Part shown: in pieces, positions 1 through 12,450 of the stretch
Numbering within the stretch: position 1 is the stretch's first letter
Layout of the letters: every line of letters starts with the position of its first letter
NCBI GenBank assembly: GCA_949357655.1
Contig: CASHTG010000014.1
Coordinates: 62,001-126,000, forward strand
Reading direction: 5' to 3'
DNA length: 64,000 nucleotides
Origin: Parascedosporium putredinis
Lineage: Eukaryota; Ascomycota; Sordariomycetes; Microascales; Microascaceae
The notes under the pieces: generated by a model
Told to the model about the DNA's origin: nothing
The model's database searches: none
Seen by the model: only the letters and a program-made list of their open reading frames with translations
Program-made: the position numbers and the translations under genes

Positions 1-98
1 GGCACAAAATCCCCACGCACAAAGATATCCGTTTCATTGTACTCTGAATATGTAGGATAAATTGTGATGGGGACGACAAAGCGGGGGTAAGCCGGCAT
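1..98 (-). CDS. Partial protein of unknown family, cut by the left window edge
   Basis: A minus-strand frame opens with an ATG at 98-96 and stays open to the first base of the window, so only about 32 N-terminal residues are visible (beginning MPAYPRFVVP, then a Thr/Tyr-rich stretch and an acidic patch). Codon choice is ordinary for the neighbours. The frame could also be an internal exon whose acceptor lies just upstream. I do not recognise the family and assign no function. It is transcribed away from the P450 gene at 716, so the 99-715 gap would be a shared upstream region. Confidence 0.4.
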   Translation of the reverse strand, partial: MPAYPRFVVPITIYPTYSEYNETDIFVRGDFV

Positions 99-715
99 TG
101 AAGTTGCTTGTTGCTTGGCACCTTGACCTTGAAAGGCCTGTACGAACGCCATAACTCTTGAGCATATCATAAAGCATTGATCGATGCAAGAACCCGACAT
201 TCAAGGCATCGTCCTAGAAGTGGTCGCCTCGAACCATCTATGGATGCACTGGGCACGACATGCCGAACAGTGTGAGTGTGTGAGGTGCTGGTGCATGCAC
301 AAAACTTGCCGGGATATTCCCCACAAGCCAAGATGATCTCGTGTGTGTGGGTATGCCGCCCCCACCGGAGGTAACCCCACACGGGCTGCCGATCCCCCGG
401 ACGCTTGGTCTCGCAACCGAACGCATGGACGGGTTTTCATCACCGGGTTCCAAATATTGAGCAAGTGCCCATGGGGAAAGCGGCGTTCCGCCACTCAAGA
501 ATTTAGCAAGGGCGCGTACCCGTCGTGAGCGGCCCTCACGTTAAGCGTCGTGGAGAGCAAGTCCCGATCTTGGACTCGAGCCTTGATATGAAGTGCTCGC
601 TGCTTTTACAATTATAAAGGAAATGGATGGAAAATTTAGCTCGCCGGTTTTGTTTCTTGTTTGTACGAATGTTCATCATTCACTCCTGAATCTAACGTTT
701 TGAACTCTTTGCAAC
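99..715. other. Intergenic, shared upstream region of two divergent genes
   Basis: No convincing coding frame on either strand. It contains a TATA-like element close to the P450 start. Confidence 0.5.
613..618 (+). promoter_or_regulatory. TATA-like box upstream of the P450 at 716
   Basis: TATAAA about 100 bp before the ATG, a usual spacing for a fungal core promoter with a short leader. Confidence 0.4.
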
Positions 716-2555
716 ATGGTTTCCAATTCCTCGTGGCTGCCTCATCCCGACTTAGAAGGTCCGGCAAACCTGACCAACACTTCCTCGGTCTTGGCAGCAA
801 TCGTGTGTTGTTTACTCTTCTTCCCAGTGGCATATGACTTGTTCTTCCATCCGTTACGCAAGGTTCCTGGCCCGCTGTTAGCCAGGTGCAGCCAGACCTG
901 GAGAAATCACAAGTATTTCCGAGGTACGTGGCATGAAGATGCCCTCGCTCTCCACCAAAAGTATGGCAATGTCGTCCGTATCGCTCCGGATGAGATAAGC
1001 GTGGTGGATTTGGCGGCATTAAAATCTCTATATGGCCATGGGCAGAAGGTCGTCAAGGTAAATTCCGCACTCCCTCTAAATTTGCCTGTGATGTCTAGTT
1101 TCTAGCCTCGGCAAGTCTGATTATGAGAGATTGGCCTCATCCATCGGACTTGAAAAAGAAGGCATAGGGACTAGTCTCAATTTGCTTGGCTAACGAGACT
1201 TAGAGCAAATGGTACGATGCCTGGATTATACCCAAAATGACAGTCAGCTTCTTCGCGGCGCGAGACATCAAGTTGCACCGGCACCTCCGATCCCGAGTCT
1301 CGGCGGCCTATAGCATGACCACCATCTTGTCAATGGAGCCTCTGATCCAGGACGTCGCTCAAAACATGTGGCAGAAGATGGGCGAGTTTGCTGACGAGGC
1401 AAAACCGGTCCCGATGCATGACTGGGCCAACTTCTTCGCCTTTGACGTCGTGGGGACCCTCGCCATGGGGGCCCAATAGGCTTTATCGATCGCGGGGTCG
1501 ACGTGGACGGCATCATCAAGTCGATCCACGACGGGTTCTGGGTCATGGCGAATATGGGCAATATGCCGCTTCAAATGTTCTGGTTCAACAACGCCGTGGC
1601 GCAGTGGCTGGTCAAACGGTTTGGAGGCAAGCGACTCTCCGCTTTCAACTTATTTCTGGACTGGCTCGATGCCCGAGTGGCAGAGCGATATAGGAACGGG
1701 CTGGGTGGCAAACGAAGGGATCTCTTGCAGCATTTCATCGAGGCAAAGGATATGACGGGGAATCCCGTCAAGAAGGAGGACGTCATGATTGAAGGGGTGA
1801 ATATCCTCGGTGCGGGTGCGGACACCACGACTATCGGAATTCTAGCCACTCTGGGCGCACTTCTGCAGCACCCCGAGTCCATAAGCCGCCTCCAAGCTGA
1901 GCTCGACGAGGCCTATGCGAAGCTTGGCATCGACGGGAGAAGCGATGGGTTACCCTACCTCGAGGCGGCTAAGCTTCCCTTCCTTTCGGCAGTGATCAAA
2001 GAAAGCACGCGACTCCACCCTTCCATTCAGTATCAGCTCCCACGTGTCGTGCCCAAAGGCGGACTCCTCGTTGGGCCGCATCAGATCCCCGAGGGCATGG
2101 TCTGCGGCATCAGTCCCGCGACAATGAATCGGTCGAAAGATATCTTTGGACCCGACGCTGACGAGTGGAAGCCTGAGCGCTGGATTCCCAAGGATGCGGA
2201 CGACGAGGAAAGAATCAAGACGTGGAATTCACACCTAACCACCGTAAGTTTCCTTACTCGCGCTCAAGGCGCCTTCTTTGATAGCTTGGGGATACCATCA
2301 ACGCTTCTATTATGAGGTGTGACAAGCTAACTGCTCGTGCTATACTAGTTTGGGATGGGCAGTAGAGGTTGTATTGGGAAAAACCTCGCGGTCGTCGAAA
2401 TGTTCAAGTTCATCTCGCAGTTTTTCTCGAGGTTCGACGCTACCCTTGCTAATACAGAGCGGCCATGGGTAACCAAAACCCAATGGTTTGCCTTTCAATC
2501 CAACTTTTGGATCCATATTCAGAGGAGGGATAGCGAAAAGGGACGTCAGTCATGA
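716..2555 (+). CDS. Cytochrome P450, pisatin-demethylase-like, one frameshift
   Basis: Heme-thiolate monooxygenase of the fungal ER type. Three exons: 716-1057, 1204-2243 and 2349-2555, with GT..AG introns. An N-terminal membrane helix (about residues 25-45) is followed by the proline hinge KVPGPLLAR. Also present are the I-helix oxygen-binding motif AGADTTT, the K-helix ExxR (ESTR), the PERW motif and, after the second intron, the heme loop FGMGSRGCIG with its Cys ligand. The whole resembles the pisatin demethylase / benzoate hydroxylase branch; the substrate is not predictable. At 1467-1473 the frame breaks: one G appears lost from a G5 run (restoring GGPIGF). With that base the exons sum to 529 codons plus stop, normal for the family. 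The start is the first ATG before the membrane helix. Confidence 0.85.
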
Positions 2556-2693
2556 AACGGGGACACAGGAACGTTGTGTGAAAGATGAATGTGATGAACC
2601 ATTGATCCATGAAGGGTCTTAGTTTTAGCTTTAAAGTTATCCTAAGCTTAAGCTAGGTTTATTCTCTCTACAATCCCAGGCCGGTTCCTACGA

Positions 2694-2850
2694 CTAGTCC
2701 GATACGGGCGCTTTGAAAGGAACGTGATAGGGCTCTGTACACCGCGCCTCAAACAAGTAACAGGGCTGGCACATGGCGAAGTCGCCGTTGGAGCAAACGT
2801 TGCACTGATAATACACCGAGCCTGCCGCCACGTCGATACAGCAGACGTCG
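2694..2850 (-). other. ZZ-like zinc-finger segment at the end of the ankyrin receptor
   Basis: Within about 45 residues there are CxxC pairs CDVC, CNVC and CQPC, an intervening NGDF and a final Cys. This is the spacing of ZZ-type fingers that close many fungal ankyrin proteins. It lies in a different frame from the last ankyrin repeats because of the shift near 2910. Confidence 0.65.
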
Positions 2851-5800
2851 CACCAACAAGGGATTTCCTCGGTCGTCTTTTGGTGGCGATTACCTCTGAA
2901 CGGCACCGGCTCGGAGAGGGAATGTCGTGGCTATCCGCAAATTCACGGAGGAGAGTCTCTATCTCCTCGTTCTCCGTCCATCGTGCCCACCACAGCGGCG
3001 TCCTTCCGAAAGAATCCGGCAAGTCGAGAGCACCGTGCTCCTTGTCAAGGAGCTCCTGAACAACATCTAATAGGCCGTGCCTCGCGGCGAGGGAGATCAA
3101 AGTCGACCCATACGCGTCAACAACCTCACCACTAGAGTCCTGCGCTTCGAGGAGGAGCTTGACGAGCTTCGAGTTTCCCCCTCATGGCGATGGCGACCGG
3201 GCTCCTATTCAGCTCGTCCAGCACATTGACGAGGGCCTTTTCGCGCGCGAGGAGGGCGGCCCCCATCTCAAAGTTACCGAGAAGCGCCGCCGAATGCAGC
3301 AAGTTCCAATTGGCGTCGTTTACGGCACTCACGTCGGCGCCATTTTCGATAAGAAAATTCACAACGTCAAGGTGGTCCCCGCTCGCCGCGCAGTGAAGGG
3401 GGTCCATTCGTTCTCATCCTTGCTATCCACGTCCGCGCCGCTTTGCACGAGCAGCCGAGCGAGCTCGAGGTGGCCGTTGTTTGCGGCACAGTGCAGCGCG
3501 GTCCACCCGCCCTCGTTGGGGACGGACACGTCGACGCCGCTCTGGAGCAGAAGCTTTACGATGTCGAAGTGGCCGTCGTCGGTGGTGTAGCACAAGAGGG
3601 TCCACCCGCCAATGTTGGCCACGTTTGGGCTGGCGCCCCTCTCGAGCAGCAGCTTGACGGTGTCCGCGTGACCCTTCTTGGCGGCGCTGCCCAGCGGGGT
3701 ATCTCCGTCCGGTTGAGAGGTGTTGACATCGGCGCCCCTGTCGAGAAGCAGCCGCACGACTTCACGATGGCCGTTGAGGGCGGCGAGGCTCAACGGGCCC
3801 CACCCGTCACTCGTCGTCACCGTCATGTCAGCCCCGGCGTCGAGGAGCACCTCGACGACCCCGAGGTGTCCGGCGCTGGACGCGCAGCTCAACGGGGTCC
3901 ACATCGGCCCCTCCACCTTGTCCGACGTGGAGGAGGTGGTCGGGTGCGCGCCCCGCTCGAGAAGCAGGCGCACGACTTCGACGTAGCCACTATCCGCGGC
4001 GCTCTTCATCGGGGGCCACGCGTGGCCGGGGCCCGCCCACGTCGAGGCCCTGGTCGAGCAGGAACCGGACAACCTCGAGGTGACCGCTGTTGGCGGAAGC
4101 GCTGAGCGCATTCCACCCATCGGCGTTGGTATTGGTCATGTCGGCGCCATTCTCCAAGAGAAGCTTCGCAGCTTCGAGGTAGCCGCCGCGCGCGGCAATG
4201 TAGAACGGAGTCCACCCGCCGGACGTGGGAGCGGCGACCTCGGCACCGTGCTCGATGAGCATCTTCATGATCTCGAGGTGGCCGCCGTCCGCAGCGCAGG
4301 TGAGCGCGGTCCAGTGGGCCTTTGTCACGTCATTCACGTCGATGCCCTCTTTCTGCAGGAGGATCTTGACCACCGCCGTGCGGCCCCGTTGGCGGCGGCA
4401 ATTAACGGGGTCCACCCTCCGGGAGTTCTCGATTCCGCCTCGGCGCCCCTCTCGAGGAGCAGCTGGATGACGGGGAGGTGGCCGCTGTCCGCGGCGCAAG
4501 CCAGCGCGCTCCACCCATCGACCACCGAGTTCACGTCGGCGCCGTTATCGAGGAGGACGCGGACGACTCCCTCGTGGCCCTTGTTAGCGGAGCAAACCAA
4601 GGGGAACCAACCGCCCGCGCCTTTCGAATTCACTTCCGCGCCCCGCTCAACGAGGAGCCGCACAACCTCGGCGTGGCCGCTGTCAGCGGCGCAACCTAGC
4701 GGGCCCCACGTGCCGCTGATGATGTTGGGGTTGGCGCCCTTGTCCAGGAGAAGCTTGGTGATTTCGTAGTGGCCGTTGTTGGCGGCCAGGGTTAGCGGAG
4801 GCCAGCTGGTACCCGCGGCGTAGTTTAGATCCGCGCCCGCGCCCGCAACCGCACCCGCACCCTTTTGGGTGAGAGAGGCGATGAGAAGCTTGACGACGTC
4901 AAGGTGGCCGTGGTCCGCGGCGTGAATCAGCGGCGTCCGACCATTATCCGCAGCCGCGGCCGGATCAGCGCCCTTGGCAAGGAGAAGCTTGACAACCTTG
5001 GCGTGGCCGTGAGACGATGCGAGATAGAGGGCGCTTTCCCTCTTGGGCGCGATGATTGACGTCGGCGCCCTTTTCGAGCAAGGCGGAGACGAGGTCGGCG
5101 TTGCCGTTCCACGACGCGGCCGTGAGGGCAGTGCGGCGCGAGTCGTCCGCGCCATCCACGTCCACGTCAAGTCGTCGATGAGCTCCAGCACAATCTCCTC
5201 GCAGTTGACGAGCGAGGCGTAAAGATGCGGCTCCGCGAGTCCCCGTCGCAGGAGCTCTTGAGCCACGATTCGCTCTGCTGCCGGTCGAAGCTCTTTCGCC
5301 AGCCCTCCCAGTTCTCGTTGTCCGGGTGGAAGAAGCGCTTGGACGCCTCCTTGACGTCGTCGCACTCGGGGGCGCTGGGCCGCAGATGCTGGTACCACAT
5401 GGTGGCGTAATCGCTCAGGTTCCGGGTCCACGATCTTTTCTCGGCGGCGGACTCGGGCTCGTCCCACAGCTCATCGAGTTCCAGGTATCGCAGGCAGTGC
5501 TCGGCCAGTACGTTGTTGTGCATCTCTTCGCGCTGCTTCTCGTTGGAAATGGGCCTCTCGACGGGTAAGGGCAGGTGGCTCAGGACATACTGCTTGACGG
5601 AAAAGTGCGTCAAGTGCAGCGTCCACGATCCCATGTCTTGCGTCGTTTCTCGGACGTCGACTAGGGAGGCGCAGACGTTGAGGATCTCGTCTCGGATATA
5701 GACCGCGGAGATGGACTCGGGCAGCTCGTCTTCGGGGAACTCCGAGTCCTCCACTTCCGCGATAACCATGGCCTCTGTCATTTCCAGCACCGTCATAGGT

Positions 5801-7659
5801 CGCAGGGCAAAGGCCACCCATCGAAGGACGGAAAGCGCTTGCGCCTTGTCGTTCTCCCGTTCCATGATCTTGGCCCAGTTCCGGTCGTACAGCCTGTCCA
5901 GGCCCGAGGGCGCGCGGTCGACGACTTCGCGAAGCTTTTTCGGACTCTTGGTGTCGCGCAGGTCTTCCTTGAGGAGCTTGACGTGGAGAAAGGTGGCGTC
6001 GTCCTGGTTGACCATTTTCTCCGAGAGCTCCGCTTTAAGCGATTCGTTCTTGGTGGCCAACTTCTCCTCCACGACGCTGCGAGAGTATTTCAGCACGTCG
6101 GGGCCGACATCCTCCCAACGGATCTTATATCGATGCAGACTAAACCCCGCATTCTCATTTTGTTCCGCGGCGTCGAAACCACTCTCGATATCCCTATCGG
6201 CGCGGCTAACAATGACCAGACGCGACCGGGTGCCGGAGACGGCGTGGGTGACGGTCTTGATAAACTGGGATAGGTTGCGCTGCTGGTCTTCTTTCCAGTC
6301 CCACTTGGAGGCGCATTCATCCAGGCCGTCCACTAAAAGGTGCACCCGGGGATCTTTTGGATCAGCGCGGTGAAGAGGCTGATGATGTCGTCTCGAGAGG
6401 CCACCCTCTGCTTCTGAATGTACTGCCGTTCTAGCGCGATGGCGAACGCGTCGTCGTTGACGGAGATGATTTGCGAAATCCACCCTCGCAAGACCGTAAA
6501 TGGGTCTTCTCTCTCCACCAAGTCGGACGAGAAGAAAAAGTAGGCAAACGGAAGTTGGAGGTGCTCCGACAAATGCTTGACGATGCGGGTACTAAGAATG
6601 GTCTTGCCGTATCCCGGCGGCCCACTGATCCAGAGGATCTTGGCAATTCCCGAGGTGAATGTGGACGTCTGCCAGTCACGGAAGAAGTCGCGCTCGAGAA
6701 TCCAGTCGCAGGTTCCTAGGAGCCTCTCCTTTTGCAGCTATCATAGAGGTCCGTCGTCTGGGACGCAGACAACCAGGCCTCCAACCCCTCTCGCATATTC
6801 CCTACAAGCAACACCATGTCGTATCAGCAACGGACGACGCAACAGGACAAGGCCTAGATTTGGAACATGGATAGATGGATGGAGGGATGGGTGTAGGCGG
6901 ATTAGTAGAGTGGTCCCCACGACTTACGCTGAAGTTGCTTATCCCATTCCAGGGTGAGTTGTTGTAGGTCAAATGCCAAGGATGATTCTAGCATGGCGTC
7001 ACCTGGAGTTGTGTTTGGTATTTCTTAGACACACATGCTGCTTTGAAACTCATCTTTGCATTCGAAGAGAATGGATACATACTCGATAGAAACCCATCAT
7101 CCCGCGTTGGCTTCCCCACTGGCACATTGCTGCTGGGAGCTGAGACCGGCACTAGTTCGTGCAGCAGGGTGACGAGAGTCCCAAATTGCTGCAGCGCCGC
7201 GTAGTGTTTCGCCTTGTCTCTCAACGCCCAGCTCAACTTGTTTCTTCGCGACGCCATTTCCCGAAAGGCGCCGGGATAGCCATTGAGCCGAGGTTTGGGG
7301 AAGCTGATTGGGGATTTCGATATGGTGGGCGACGTTGCCTGATTTTGCAAGTTGGCGAGGAAATCCTCGGAGCTGCCGTGGAAGTCCTTGATCGAGTAGA
7401 GAATGTTCTCCACGTTGGTCGAGGTGACGGGGTCGTCGAGCTCCGGCGCATGGTGCAGCGCTCTCTCGCCGTACTCGTCAATCCCCACGGCCTTGCCCCA
7501 TTTCCGAAACAGCTCTTTGCGCGCTTCGAACTGTGCGACCAAGGCCCGCGACTCGGTGTCGAACTCCTTGTAATCGCTGACTTTGTCCAAAACATCCAGA
7601 CACGTGCTGAACAACCCCGCCAACCCCACGATTCCGACGGCGAGACCTGCCGGCTCCAT
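2694..7659 (-). CDS. HeLo-NACHT-ankyrin receptor (fungal NLR) with C-terminal ZZ-like finger, frame broken about ten times
   Basis: Exons 7659-7083, 7002-6928 and 6801-2694. Residues 1 to about 190 match the HeLo domain of HET-S (hydrophobic start AGLAVGIVGLAGLF, later FRKWGKAVGI), a membrane-targeting cell-death domain. A linker (DWILERDFFRDWQ) leads to a NACHT NTPase with Walker A GPPGYGKT and Walker B HLLVDGLDE. From about 5165 down come roughly 22 ankyrin repeats (variants of GWTPLxxAAxxGHxxVVxLLLxxGADVN), then a Cys-rich ZZ-like zinc finger (CDVC, CNVC, CQPC) ending at 2694. In fungi such receptors trigger cell death on recognising non-self. Frame shifts lie near 6730, 6340, 5235, 5165, 5055, 4385, 4035, 3395, 3175 and 2910. 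Seven fit loss of one base, three fit a gain, and the corrected length is whole codons (about 1,587 aa). I treat it as a gene with sequence errors; a pseudogene is the alternative. Confidence 0.8.
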
Positions 7660-8343
7660 CTTGGGAAAATAATGATAATAAAGGGTCCCTCGCGTCCGAG
7701 GGCAAAAAAGGGTTGGTTCGCAATCACACGATGCGACGCTCCGCGATGCACGTTGCTTTTGAATGCTGTGCTGCCATCGCGCACAAGCCCTCGAAAAAGC
7801 GAAGCGGCCTGGGTTGGGTTGGCTTCACAATATTACCTAAGGAGCGCTGCCTGCTGTGCGTTTTGGGGATTGATGGAATGGGATCCATTTCTTGCTCCTT
7901 TCACTAATACCCGCATCTCCAAGTTGCATTGGCGTTGACAAGGGTTGACGGAAAGTGGATAAATTTAGCACATGCGTGTTTTATTGGCCAACGAAATGCT
8001 CGAAGGATTTTATGACGATGAATTATTCTACATCCGTTCGCATATCAATTGGGGTAGCTTGGGCTTCAAGGGTTGAGGGGCAGAGAGGCAAGGAGGCTCA
8101 GCGGAGGCTCAAGACAATCCTGGATCCATATTTGAGGTGGATACTACATGTATTATTTTTACTCCATCGGTAGGGAAGAAATGTCGCGATTGGTTTCTAC
8201 ATATATGGGTAGACTAGCGGGTTGATAATGTTTGATGCTTTTGTCGGAAGACGCGCCCTAAGCGACTCTAGTTATTCCAGTCTGGCATTTGATTCATTCG
8301 TTTATCCAGATCCATTAATAACAAGGCGACCCGACCCGTACAC
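7660..8343. other. Intergenic, promoter side of the HeLo-NACHT gene
   Basis: No supported coding frame. It lies between the receptor start (7659) and the stop of the upstream dehydrogenase (8344), both on the minus strand. Confidence 0.5.
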
Positions 8344-10073
8344 TCAAAAGTCACCATTAGGGTGAATGAGGACCTTTGTATAGCCATCAATCCTTCGCGC
8401 GAATTTGTCGTAGGCCATCTCCGCGTCGTCAATGTTGATCTCGTGGGAAACGACAAAACTTGGCTTGGCGCGGCCGGCAATAATGAGATCGCGGAGGTAG
8501 CGGTTGTAGGACTTGACGTTGCACTGCCCAGTGCCGATGGAGAGGCCCTACGGAGAAGGAGAAAATGAAAATCGTCAATGACATGGATGAATGGAAAGAG
8601 GAATTTGAGTTTGGAGAAGGAGGATCACGAAACCTTTTCGAAAAGTTTGCCAAAGCTTAGGCTAATCATTCCCTTTTGGATGCCTCATCCGGCGCACCAG
8701 GGTCACTGTTGGAGTCGGGGCATGTGTGAGTGATATACCCAGCGGATGCATGTAAGGCAAAGAGGATACGGTGGGCGCAACTCACGCTGGCACATAGAGG
8801 CCGGGGATCCCAAGCCCACCGCAGGCCCGAGTCACCCGAATCATGTTCTCCAACACAATGTTGGGCTGCTCCGTAGTGCCACCCGAGTTGACGGCCTGGT
8901 ACCCCACGGCGTCGACGGAACGATCCACCATGCCGCCGTTAAGCGCGATGATTTGATCAACCGGGTCGCCCCGGGTAAAATCTACCGGCGTGCATCCCAT
9001 CTTCTCGGCCGCCCCGAGCCTCTCCGGCACGCGATCAACCACATAGACTCGGCAAGCTCCCCGAAGAACCGCCGAATACGCAGCCATCAGGCCGACGGGA
9101 CCGGCGCCGAACACGGCAATGCTCTCCCCTGCCTGAAATCCAGAAATCTCTACGCCGTGCCACCCTTTTATTCCGGAAAAGAGTAGGAGAATGAGCCTGC
9201 TGGGTCTGTGGACGACGGGAATGCACTTGAAAAAGAAACAAAAGGGGGCACGTACCAGTGGGAAAAATGTCAGCAAGCATGATAAAATCGGTTTCGTGCT
9301 CTTTTCCGGGTGGGAGAAGCAGGGCATTGAAGTCGGCGTACGGAACGCGAATGTACTGCGCTTGGCCTACGACGGGTCAATTCCGCTTCTGAAACTGGGG
9401 TAGTAATGGGTGGATGAGAAGCCTACCCCCACGATAAGGGCCCATGGCGACGTAGCCTAGTTGGGGTAGGTTAGCTTAGACCTTATGATTAAGGTAAGTA
9501 AACACCACGGCCACGTTCACCACCTAAGTCATACGTACCGTAAGCACCACCAGCAAATCCTGGGTTGACGCCAGTACAAAACGCAGTTTTGCCCTCCTCA
9601 CAATTGCGACACCGACCATCGGCCACGTTGAATGGCATGACGACGCGATCGCCTGTCTTCAACAAGCTCACTCCTTCACCCACCTCCTCTACGATGCCCA
9701 TGTTTTCGTGGCCTCGCGCCGAGTTAGCAGCCAATTTTGTTCAGCACGGCCCAAATCTCGGGCCGTCTTCTCCACCGACGTACCGAATGTGATGCCCGGT
9801 TCCGCTGCCGTCCTTCCTCGTACATGCTGCGCTGGCGTGTCAGTCTGTGAACGCCTGTTTATGGAACGCAGAGGGGCTGGCTTTACTGTAGATCAGAGCC
9901 GCAAATTGCTGCCTAGAAAACGCGAGTTAGTCCACCGTCGACAACTATGCGAGGCTATCAAAGTCACGTACAGTGGTCACCTTGACGATGACATCGTCTG
10001 GATGCTCGAGCCGGGGCTTCTCAACCTCCTCGACCTTGACCTTGTGAGGGCCAACGTAATTGACAGCCTTCAT
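8344..10073 (-). CDS. Zinc-type alcohol dehydrogenase, formaldehyde-dehydrogenase-like
   Basis: Medium-chain dehydrogenase/reductase split by about five introns. ATG at 10073-10071 (MKAVNYVGPHKVKVEEVE); the following exon gives AICGSDLH with the catalytic-zinc Cys. Next come GHENMGIVEEVG and the structural-zinc loop GRCRNCEEGKTAFC, which shows three rather than four cysteines. The Rossmann fingerprint GAGPVGLMAA follows, then a C-terminal exon ending VLIHPNGDF at 8344. The family oxidises alcohols or aldehydes with NAD(P); this branch resembles glutathione-independent formaldehyde dehydrogenase and threonine dehydrogenase. It is divergent from the isomerase-like gene at 11035, so the two may share a promoter region. 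Exon edges between 8650 and 8780 were not fixed. Confidence 0.8.
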
Positions 10074-11034
10074 TGTAAGCTTTCGTGACAGATCGGATGT
10101 TGCTTGCTGTCTTCGATGTTGTCTTGGAATAAACCTCTTTCTTGTAGGGGTGGTCTTTCGATATGAGGTGGTGGCTGCAGCGTCAGGTGTTGTAAGGGAA
10201 TGGAAAACCTGGGGAATCTGGGGATGGCTTTCCTTGTTGTTCATGGTTTTAGGATATATAAAACTGTACCTTCTCCCCTTTTGTCGTGCTTGACGACCTC
10301 TGGCTCGCTGCTCCCTCCACACTTCAGTCTCCAGCATGGCAGACTTGTCCCAGATCTGTTCCGGGGTAAGAAGTCAAGACCCCACGAGACCCCAAGTTTA
10401 TCTGCGTCATTCCCCGCCCTTCCCGCCTCTAACCAACTGAGCTTCCCGATGCCGTCAACATTCGCGAAAATACACACCCCTTTGGCTTTGACGAAGCGGC
10501 GCTTGAACCTTTCCCCATGGCCCCTTGAAAAGGGCAGTCCAGAAAGGGCTATACATTCCGGGCAATCATCCGCGGCCCCACTTCTGCCGAACACGATCCG
10601 TTAGCATCATGCGGGAGTCCGTTGGCAGATGTGTGGGTGGGGATGGTTGTGACGATAGCCCGATCTGGTCATAGGTTCCGGACAACACTTGGTGCAGGCC
10701 CCGAATTTCCTTGGCCTGGTAGTTCTGGGCGCGCCACGTTTGCTGGCTTTTGCTGTATTTGGTCAATCCGTCCATGCTATGGCCTCCTTCTATTCCATCT
10801 CTGTGTTCGTTTGCTTCTTCTTCTTTTTTTCTTTTTTTTTTCTTTTTCCTTCTTCGCCTTTCATCTGTTCTTCGCATTGGAACGCCCTAATTAATCCTCC
10901 ATTCCTACTTCTGCACTCGTTCCGACTGTCTGGATGTATAAATGATGGAATATATGAAGTAGGAATAGCTAAGATGCCCCAGATCCGTAGTTGTACTGGA
11001 GATCACCAGCACGTCCCTTGACTACCTTTGCGAA
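10074..11034. other. Divergent intergenic region between dehydrogenase and TIM-barrel gene
   Basis: About 960 bp with no supported gene. On the minus-strand side a TTTATATATCC element (about 10250-10262) sits 180 bp before the dehydrogenase ATG. A long T/C-rich tract lies at about 10805-10860 on the plus strand, typical of fungal promoters upstream of a start. Confidence 0.5.
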
Positions 11035-12450
11035 ATGACACAGGTGCTGCGCTTCCGATCTACTTGGGGCATCAGCCCCGGGCCAAACTTTGAGGACTGG
11101 AAAGCATGGTTTCCCACGTTCAAGGAACTCGGTTATTGTAAGTAATTTGACGTGTGCGTGCGTTGAGACATCCATGGCAGACAAAAGGGCATCCAGCCGA
11201 GAGCTAATAGCAATCTTGGCGCCATGATGCAGTCGGAGTAGAAGTTGAAATTGCCGGCCTTCAAGACTTGCACCTGCTTCGTCAGCTGTGTGACCTTGTC
11301 GGCTTCGAGATCAGCGTACTGTACGTAGACCTTTTCCGCAGGAAATTTCACTTCGCTCCATCACTGACGGCTCTTAGTATTCATACAGCCTGGCCGCGAT
11401 ATCTTGGGCCGAGGCCTGACGGGCTGAAGCCGGATGACCATTTGCGGATCTACAAGGAGCAGCTCCAACTAGCAAAATCTCTTCGAGCCTACAAGGTGAA
11501 TGCCCAGTCGGGATGGTAAGTAGGGAAGAGGGCCTCTTCAAAGGCAAAATGTGCTTTGCCCAACAGAAAAGTTGTCCAAGGCTAGGAGCGACTGACCTGA
11601 GCGCAAACAGCGATGCCTGGTCTCTCGAAGAGTGCGTGGCCTTTTACAGGGGAACGCTCGACATCGATATAGAGATGGGACTCGCAGGAAAGGTTTGCCA
11701 CGAGACGCACCGAAACAGATGCATGTTCAACCCGTACAAAGCGCGCGAGATCTTATACCACGTTCCCGAGTAAGTCGTGTTCCTCCAGCCTCCTTCCCTG
11801 AAGCCCCCTTTTACCTCTTCATCCTAACCCAGGTTACCCCCGCCCTCATAATGAAGGCTACGGATTACTGCAGACTTTTCTCATTGGGTCATGACATGCG
11901 AGCGTCTCCTGACCACCAGTGAAGAGGATAAGGATCTTCTACGGTGCATTATACCCCATGTGAGTGATAGAAGCTGATCTAGTCTACGGAGATGTTGATG
12001 ATTTGCTTTGAAATGCTCAACCTTGATGCCTAGGTTCATCATATCCATGCTAGGATGGGCACGACACAATCCTCCCAGTGCCCAGACCCCACGAATCCAC
12101 ACTTTGAACCTGAGAGATCCTCTTTTGAGGAGATGTGGAGGCAGATATATAGATCTATATATTGAGAACGCGGCGGAAACATTCTCTCCAATCACATTTG
12201 TCCCCGAATACGGGTATGTCCTAGCAACCCATCATCGCTAGATAGAAACATGTTGCTCATGAGACTGACGATTTCAAGACCCTATCCTTACCATCCCTTT
12301 GGAGCAGCCCGTGACTTTTCCGAGGTGGCGGATGCGGAAGGAACACGGCTTCAGAAGCTTTTGAGGAATACGCCAGCCAACCCTCCAAATAGGACTTGGG
12401 TAGATAGGAACGCCCTTTTACTAGCTTTAGAAGATGCCTCAATACAATGA
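11035..12450 (+). CDS. Sugar phosphate isomerase/epimerase-like (xylose-isomerase-like TIM barrel)
   Basis: Seven exons: 11035-11137, 11233-11320, 11378-11515, 11611-11769, 11857-11959, 12034-12213 and 12279-12450, each joined in frame by GT..AG introns. The protein begins MTQVLRFRSTWGIS. It carries barrel motifs of the AP-endonuclease-2/xylose-isomerase-like family: HTAWPRYLGPRPDG, VCHETHRNR, ITADFSHWV, VHHIHARMG and ITFVPEYGPYPYHPFG. The His, Glu and Asp residues in these strands are the usual metal ligands. The reaction is probably sugar or sugar-derivative isomerisation or epimerisation; the substrate is unknown. Near 12145 (MWRQIY then RYIDLY) the frame slips by one base, creating a false stop. 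It is divergent from the zinc dehydrogenase, which hints at a shared carbohydrate or alcohol pathway. Confidence 0.75.

Noticed and set aside
3443..4105. Long plus-strand frames opposite the ankyrin repeats
   Set aside because: They are shadows of the GC-rich repeat array; the minus strand encodes the clear ankyrin consensus.
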